A DNA stretch of 64,000 bases, taken from assembly GCA_040768665.1 (NCBI GenBank), contig JAXGMN010000025.1:124001-188000 (forward strand). Reading direction: 5' to 3'. This DNA is from JABWBD01 sp040768665. GTDB taxonomy: Bacteria; Planctomycetota; Planctomycetia; Pirellulales; Thermoguttaceae. This document shows positions 9,001 through 18,000 of this stretch, piece after piece. The notes below the pieces were generated by a model that made no database searches, was not told the origin of the DNA, and worked only from the letters and a program-made list of their open reading frames with translations. The position numbers were made by a program, and so were the translations under genes. Each line of letters opens with the position of its first letter. The first letter of the stretch is position 1.

Positions 9001-12000
9001 CTGGACTTTGCCGATCCGGGCGTCTCCCGCCGCATTGGTGCCGATCTTGTTGCCCGCGATCGTGTTTTCCCCGGCGCCGAAGATCTCGATGGCGTTTCCG
9101 GAATGTCCCGCGATCAGGTTTCCCTCACCGGGGTTGGCACCGCCAATGACGATGCGGTGCGCCCCGTCGGCAATCAGAATCGCCCGCTCGCTCGCCTCGC
9201 GGTCCAGCCCCTCATCGCCGGCAACGTTCACGCCGATGTAGTTGCCCTGAATCACGTTGTCCGCCGCGCCGGCACCGCGGATTTCAATGTTGGCCTGACT
9301 GCCCCCGATCACATTCTGCGCCGGAAAATCACGCGTTTGTGTGCGGATGTAGCCGGCGGCGCCGATTTGATTGCTGCTCGCATCTTCCAGATAGATGCCG
9401 GATCCCCGGTTTCCGGCAGCTTCGGTTCCGGTCGCGGTCATGCCGATGTAATTGCCGTAGATGTGGTTTTGATCCCCGGTGATGGAGACGCCGGAGCCAG
9501 CGAATTCCTGGATGACGAGTCCGACGACCCGGTTGCCGTCCGAGTGTAGATGCAAGCCCGATGCGCTGAACGGTATCGCGCTGCCGTTCAGAACAATCTC
9601 GGGGCCGAAGGGGTTGGAATTGCCTCCGAGAAAATACTGCGTGTTACCGTCGATGCTTACGTTCCCGCGAGTCACAGCCGGCAGCGGCGACTGAGGCGTG
9701 ATCACAAACACGTCCTCGAGGCTGTCGCCATCGGGCAGATGCGAGTCCGTGTCGGTGTAGCCGGTGTCCGTGGTCGGTATGCGGAACCAGATGTGGGCCG
9801 GGTCGCTGCCGCCCATCTGATTGGCGGCGGTGATCGCTTGCCGCAGCGAACCGATGCCACTGTCCTTGGTGTTGGTGACGACCAGCGTGTTCGCCGGGAC
9901 GTCGTCCACTCTCCACTTGGAGAACTCCGACGTGCTGCCGCCGGCGTTGGTCGCCGTCGCCGTGATTCGTTCGCCGTTCTCCGTCGCGGCATCCAGGACC
10001 AGATCGTAGCTGCCGTTTCCATCAGCATCTGTGGTCACGATGCCCGACCCCAGCCACCGCTGCCCTTCGCCGTGGCCCGTCGGGTCAAGCTCGCTGACGG
10101 CGTAGAAATCGAGCGTGAACGAGGCGGTCGGGGTGCTGTGCAGGACACCGGCGACGCGCGTCGTGGGCCCGGTCACCGCCAGGCCGATGACCGGCATGTT
10201 CTGCAGATCGTTCGGACCTTCATCCAGATCGCGAATGTCGAGGGGTGTTACGCCTTCGCCGCCCAGATCGATGCCAAGGCCGCCGTTGGCGTAGATCGAG
10301 TTGCCGCGGATCGTATTGCCGGTGGACAGGTCGCCTGCCACCGTCACGCCGTTGCCGGTGTTGCCCGAAATCAGATTGCCTTCACCGGGTGCGCTTCCGC
10401 CGATCAGGTTGTTCCTGCTGCCCTCGATGTGAACTCCGGCAAGGGCGTTGCCCAGAGGCGACATTCCGTCGGCCGTCGTGCCGAGGTAGTTGCCCAAGAT
10501 GGTGTGCCCGGAACCTTCGACGATAGAAATGCCGTGCTCTTCGTTGCCGGAGATGACGTTGCCGCGAAGCGTGTTGTTTGTCGTATCTTCCAGCAACACG
10601 CCAGACTTTTCATTTCCAAGATCGAGTGCGCCGGTGACATCGGTGCCAATGTAATTGCCTTCGATCCGGTTGCCGGTCCCTCGCTGCACCGCAACGCCGT
10701 AACCGGCTGTGCTTGCGGAAATAATATTGCGGGCTGCGTCCGTCGGACCACCGACGACAACATTCACCGCATCCGCAATATACACTCCAGTTCCGAAATT
10801 TCCGGCGGCTGTCGACCCATCCGCCGCGATTCCGATGAAGTTCCCGGAGATGCGGCTGTCGCTGGAGCGTCTCAGCGTGATTCCGTAGCGGCCATTATCG
10901 GCGATCACATTTCTGGCAGGCGCGATGTCTCCACCGACGACCGTGCGCGGTGATTCGAGCAAAGTAATTCCATCGGCGACGTTCCCGAGCGGTGTGAGGC
11001 CATCGGCACCAACTCCGACGTAATTGCCCGCGATGACCACGTCCTCGTTTTCGGTCATGTAGATACCGAAGTCTCCAATGATTCCGTTTAGGATTTCCGC
11101 ATCCGGATTGCCGTTGGCGGCGATGACATTTCGCTCGGCTAGATCGCTCAGGCCATCAGCATTGGTGCCGATTCGCGTTCCAGACGTGCCCCAGAGGAGG
11201 ATTCCGCCGCGATTCCCCAAAGCGTCGTTGCCGCCCGCGTTCACGCCGATCCAGTTGGCGGCAATGACGTTGTCCGCGGGCGTGCCGAGGTTAAGTCCGC
11301 GGAGTTGGACTCCGTAACCGTTGTTTCCGGCAATCAGGTTGCCTTCGGATCCGTCGCTGAGGCCGTCGCCGTCCGTGCCGATGATGTTCCGCGACGAGTC
11401 GACGATGATGTCGATGCCTGCCACGCCATTGCCGAGGTCACTCGTTCCGCTGACCTCGGTGCCGATGTAGTTGCCTTGGATTGTGTTGTCGCTCGAAGCG
11501 CCGCGGAGTTGAATGCCCGTGACCGCATTTCCCGAGACGACGTTTCGCACCTCCGGCGATGAACCGCCGACCTGGTTGTGGTGGGAATCGAGAAGATGAA
11601 TACCCGTCCGATTGCCGAGTGCCTGGCTTCCATCGGTCGTGGTGCCGATATAGTTGCCCCACATGGTGTGCCCAGAACCGCCGACGCTTGAGATGCCGGG
11701 CCCTTCGTTGCCGGAGATGACGTTGCGGGCGCCTGGCTCCGTCCCACCGATGAGCACGCCGCTGGCATCTTCGAGCAGCACGCCGGTCGCGTTGGGCACA
11801 GCGTTCGTTCCGTTCGGATCGACGCCGATCCAATTGCCCGCGATGCGAACCGCTTCGTCCGGGCCGGTTCCGACGACGTGGATGCCGTGATTGGTGTTCC
11901 CGGAGATCACATTGCCCGCTCCCGGGGCCCCGCCGCCGACCGCAGTCTCGCGGACGATGCTGCCCCCGGTCGCGAGAACTTGGATTCCCGTGCCGTTGCC

Positions 12001-15000
12001 CAGCGCGGTGGTCCCGTCGGCACGGGTACCGATCCGATTCCCCTCGATCCGCGTACGTTCGGTCGCTCCCGCGCCCGATACTCGCACACCGTACGGGTTC
12101 CCGGAAATGAGATTGCCGGCGCCCGCCTCCGAACCCCCGATGAGCGTATCGGTTGCGTACCCGGTCAGTTCGACGCCCGCCAGGGCGTTGCCCACCGCGA
12201 CCGTGCCGGAGACGTCCGTTCCAATCAAGTTGCCTTGCATCGTGGTGAAACTGGAGACGCTGACCCCGATGCCGTACCGCCGATTCCCGGAGATGACGTT
12301 TCCCGCACCCTCTGCCGTGCCACCGATTCGAGTTTCGGTTGTGCCGGTCAGCAGCACGCCGTCGAAATTGCCCAAGGCCGTCACACCGTCGCTGCCCACG
12401 CCGATGTAATTCCCCTGGATGACGGTCCCCACGGCGCGATTGGCGGCAATGCCGTGCTGCGTGAAGCCGCCGATGAGATTGCGCTCGACATCCGTCGTCC
12501 CGCCGATGACAGTTCGCACCGGCCCTTCGGTTTCGGCCGAATCGGCGGCGCGGGAGAAGCCAAGCCGGATTCCGGCATGGCCTACGCCGAATGCGATGGA
12601 ACCCGTGACGTCGGTGCCCAGGTAGTTCCCCTTGATCACGTTGTCTTCCATCACGCTGGGGACCCGGGGATCGAGGGCCAACCCGATCCCGCTCACGATG
12701 ACGTTCCGCTCCAGTTCGTCCGAGATGCCGTCGGCGTTCGTGCCGATCCGGTTGCGGCTGCCCTGGTACAGAACCGCCACTCCGCCCGCAGACGGCAAGG
12801 CCCTGGTGCCCGTCCAGTCCGTGCCGATCAGATTTCCCGCCACGACATTGTCGCTCGCGTTGTTGTGGAGATAGACCTCGCCGAGCGGGTTACCGGAAAG
12901 CAGATTGCCCTCGCGATCATCCGCGATGCCGTCGCCATCAGTGCCGATGATGTTCAGCGCCGCGCCGTAACCGACGCTGACTCCTGCCTGGTTCGGCAGC
13001 ACGTCCGTGCCGCCGGCATTGGTGCCGACAAAATTGCCCTGCACGCGGTTGTTCGTCGAGGCGCTACCGTCGATGCGGATCGCATTGGTATTCCCAGACA
13101 CCAGATTCCCGGCATCGGCCTCGGAGCCGCCGATCAGCACGTTCGACGAGTCCACGACGTAGATGCCCGCGCTGTTCCCGATCACCGCTTCCCCAAGCAG
13201 ATCGGTGCCGATGTAGTTGTTCTGGATTACGGCGCCGTCGCTGCCGGACAGCAGGTGGATCCCGGTGCCATTGCCGGAGATCACATTGCGCTGATCGGCT
13301 GCGGTACCGCCGATCCGCGCACCCAGCACTGCGTCCTGCAGGCGGATGCCGGTATTCTGGCCGGTCAGCGCCCGCGTCGCCGTAGCGTCGGTGCCGATCC
13401 GGTTGCCTTCGATGACCAGCCCGGTCGATGGAGCGCCGCGCACTTCGACGCCGAAGTAGTTGCCCGAAACGAGGTTCTCCCGGATCGTGTGATCCGGTGC
13501 GTCGACCACCAGGATGCCGCGCAGGTTGCCGATACTGGCATCGCCCGCGGCATTCGTTCCGACGCGGTTGCCTTCGATCGTGTTACCACCCGCCCCGCCG
13601 GTGATCCAGATGCCCTGCTCCCAGTGACCGCCGATCACGTTTCCACGGATCTCGTTGTGATGGGCCCCGGACTGGATCAGGATGCCGTCATTGTTAATGC
13701 CGGTTCCCCAGCCATTGGTCACCGCAGACGCTCCGGTGGCATCGACGCCGATATAGTTGCCTTGCACCACGGTGCCGGTCGTCTGTTCGCCGATGAGCCG
13801 GATGTTCACGGCGTTGCCGCCGATCACATTTCGGTCCCCCGCGTCCGCTCCGCCGATCACGATCCCGGCAGCATTGCTGACGTAAACTCCTTCGTGGTTG
13901 CGGGCGACCTGAGTTCCCGTCGCATCGGTGCCGAGGTAGCTGCCGGTGATCCTGTTTTCGTCCCCCGTCACGAGGATGCCGTTTCCGGCAAATTCCTGAA
14001 TCACCAGCCCGTGCACACGGTTGCCGTCAGAATCCAGATGCAACCCATCGGGCCGCCCGCCGATCCCGCTGCCGCTGAGCACGATCTCCGGCCCGAAGGG
14101 ATTCGTATCTCCTGTGGAGTTCTGTTGCGACTGCCCGTTGATGAAGATGTTGCCGCGGGTCAGGGCCGGGAGAGCGGTTTGGGGCGTAATGACGAACACG
14201 TCGGGCTCGAGATCAGAGCCGTCGTCGGGAAGGTGTGCGTCGGTGTCGATGAAGTTCGGATCGGTCTCGGCAATGTGGAACAAAATGTCAACGGGATTGC
14301 TGCCGTCGATTTGATTCGCCCTCTCAATGGCGTCGCGCAGAGAACCCGGGCCGCCATCGTTGGTGTTGGAGACAACCCGGAAGGCCGCTTCTTCGGTTGC
14401 CACACCGGCAGAGAACTCCGAGGTGCTCGAAGTCTCACCGGTTGCAGTGGCGGTAATCCACTCGCCAAGAACCGTCGGGGCATCCAGGAGATACTCGAAA
14501 GAAGCGTGGCCGTCAGCATCGGTCGTAATGTATTTCCAGCCCAGAAAACGTTCCCCTTCACCGAAACCACTTTCGTCGACTGAGGGACTGGCGAAAAACT
14601 CAAGCACGATACTGGTGCTTGGCGTGGTGTCGATGAATCCCGCCACGCGTGTGAACTCACCGCTTTGCGCATCGCGGAGTTCCGGATGGTTCTGCAGGTC
14701 ATTCGGTCCGGCGTCGGAATCTTGAAGGTCGTTGGCTGTCACACCGTCATCGCCCAGATCGATGCCCAATCCGGCATTCGCGTGGATCGAGTTCCGCTGC
14801 AAACTGTTGCCCCAGTCTCCCAGGACGGTGATGCCATTGCCCCCGTTGCGCGAAATCTCATTGTCCCAGATGGCGTTTCCGATTCCCGCGACAAGCAATA
14901 TGCCGTCCCCGGAATTCCCCGGCCCCCCATCTGCGGTCGAGCCGATCTGGTTATTGCGGATCAGATTGCCGGACGCGAACGTCGTCAGGCGAAGGCCGAC

Positions 15001-18000
15001 TTCATTTCCGGCGATCAGATTGTCTTCAACGGAATTGCCCTGAGCGGAGTCAATCGTCACGCCGATCGCGTTGCCGACGGCGTACGATCCGGTGCGGTCC
15101 GTCCCAATTCGGTTGTCACTGATCACATTGAGCACAGCGAAATCCCCGGATATCGCCACGCCCGCTGCCTCATTGCCGGAAATCAGATTGCCGGCGATCA
15201 CGTTGCCGCTGGTCGGGTGGTTGTCTGCGCCGCCGGCGACGAAGACGCCCGCCCCGCCGTTGCCACGCTCCAGCGTTCCCGTGGCATCGACGCCGATGTA
15301 GTTGCCGGAGACGGTGTTCTCCGAGCCGCCGACCACCACGGCCGCCTCGTCGAAGCTGTGAATTCCCAGGCCGTGGATGATGTTGTTGTCGGATACGATC
15401 CTCAGCGCGTTGTTCATCGTGAAAGCGCCGTCGAGCACGATCTCCGGTCCGAAGGGGTTCGTGTCGCCCGTGTAGAACTGTTGCGACGCGCCGTTGATAA
15501 TGATGCCGTCACGGAATAACGACGCGGAGAACGCGGGCGTGATGATGAATGCATCCTTCTCCGGATCGCCGCCGAGAGCGGAGTCCACATCGCGAAATCC
15601 CGGATTCCCAATGGGGATCGAAAAGAACACGACGGCCCGGCCGTCGGTCGGTGCTGCATTGGCTTTGAGCACGGCATCTTCAAACGGGAGGTTATCGGAG
15701 AATTGAGTGCTGTTGACCGGAAAGACATGGAAACGGCCAAGCGGGCTGACATCGAGATCGTAGATCGGGGAAAACTCGAAATTGGGGAACAGCGTCTCGA
15801 AGATGTCGACGGTCATGTCGGCCACGGGGAGCACGCGCAGCCGGCCATCGGGAGCGGGGGGAATCGAGATTTGGCTCAAACCGGTTCCTGCAACCGAAAG
15901 ATGAGAACCGCTGCCTGTAATCTGGGCATCGCTGGACTCCAGCGTTAGCGTGACGTCTGTCTGGGGAGCGACGACGAACACCTCGTCCACGCCTTCGTCT
16001 TTGATGATGTGTGCGATACTCCCGCTCGCGGTGCGGCCCACGAGTTCCGTGAACGCCCCTTGAACCTGATTCTGGTGATCACGCAGCGTGGCGGTGAGTT
16101 CGGCCGGCGCTCCAAAGACGAAATGCTGCGTTATACCGCCGGCGAGGTTGCGAACCACAAGTGTCGCCTGGGTCGCAGGGCCTTCCAGGGTGTGATCCGA
16201 GACAATCGTCCGCGCCGTCCCCGTCAGCAGTTCGACCCTCGGGTCGTCCCCCCCGGCATCGAGTGCGCTCGCTTCCACAGTCCAGTTGGAATCGACATCA
16301 ATCGCGCTGCCGTCCACCATGACGGAACGGACATCCGTGAACTGCACGCCGGCGGACGGATTGCTCTCATGGCTGAGGCTGGTATAGCCGGCGCCTCCGT
16401 CGCGAATCGCGAAATCGCTCCACTCATTGTCGATCGCCACGGTCAGCGAATCGTCCTGGCTGATAAAAGGCGATTGCGGCGGTCCGCCGTCGACCGTGAT
16501 CAGAGAAGTCGGCGGCGCCATTAGGTGGAACTCATCGGCACCGCCGTTGCCAAACAGTTGCAGGTCCGTACCCGGCGTCATTCCGTAAACCACGATCGCG
16601 TTATCGCCGCCAGCGGCCTGCAGCGTCAGATCTTCGACCTCGCTGTAGCCCAGGCCGGGAAACTTGCCGAAGGAAATATCCGGCTGCGGCAGATAGATTT
16701 TCTGCACCAAGCCGGGATACAGGAGATACGGCAACGTTCCCGGCTGGCCGTCCATTCGGAAGTTGCGGTCGTCGAGAACCACCGCATCGATTCCACCGCC
16801 GCCGACGACGCTCACGGCACCGCGGATCAGGTCGAGGTCCATTTCCACCGGGCTGATGAGGATCGTGTCGTCGCCGTCGTTGCCGTTGACGGTGATCGAG
16901 GCACCCATGCCGGTTCGAGTAATATTGAACGTGTCGTTGCCGTCGTTGCCAAATAGAGTCACGTCGACGTTTGTTGCGGATGTGTCAAAGTTGACCGTGT
17001 TATTTCCAAGCCCAGTATTGACTCGGAGAACGCTCCCGGGGTCGAGGCCTTCGACATTGATGACAGTCGTTCCATCGGAAGTGTCGCCAGCGGGCGTAAC
17101 GCCGCTGGTCGACACAATCACGTCGGACATTGAACTGAACGTGAGCATCGGGGCGTGTAGGGTAAAGCCGCCGAAAACATTGTCCGTCCGTTCGGATTTC
17201 TCGAACGAACCGGCTTTGAGCGTGTATGTATCGTAGTTGGTGCTACTTCCTCGCCCGGAGCCGGATTTCCCTGAAGTATCGCGAAAATCGCTAATTTGAA
17301 GTATGTCGAATCCAGCGTTGCCTTCGACGGAGACTTCCTCCTTGATGTTGCCGAAGTAATCACCGCCACCGACCCTGACAACGTCGGCACCGCCGTCTCC
17401 GCGCACTTCGACGCGCGTGCCGTTCGATACGGCATCGATATTGACTATATCGCCCCCGTCGCCCATAAAGAACTGCAGGTTTTCCACACCTTCGAAAGTC
17501 AGATCGGGGTCGGACACAAATAGAGTGCCCGCATCAAAGGATACCGTGTCCCCAAGCAGCGTCGCTCGATCCCTCATCGCGCTGCCGGTGAGAATGAGAA
17601 AATCACCATCACTGCTCCCCGCATCAATATGGAGCGTCCCCGAATACGGTTTACCGTTCGAAAAATTGACGCCGATGAAGTCAGCACGTCCCAGTCCGCT
17701 GATCCGTATCTCTTCGAAAACCGATTGCTGAAACGTGTGACGTTCCAGTGTGTCGTTCAGAAGTGCAACGTGGAACAAGAGCGGGTTGTCCTCATAGGCA
17801 CGCAACGTGATGATATCCACGGCGTCGGTGCCGTTGACCTCGAGCACGGGGCGGGTAAAGACCGTGGCGGTCACATCCGGGATGGTCCACGCGCCGCGGC
17901 CAAGGGTGCCGACGGCCAGCACGTCGGCAGTTGCGTCGTAGTCCATGTCCCATACTGGCGCATTTGGGAGACCGGCGCCGTACTCGGACCAGACCCCCGC

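Noticed and set aside
7200..15600. Regularly spaced repeats resembling a CRISPR array
   Set aside because: The period matches PbH1 protein repeats in one long frame, units vary in sequence, and there are no identical repeats with unique spacers.
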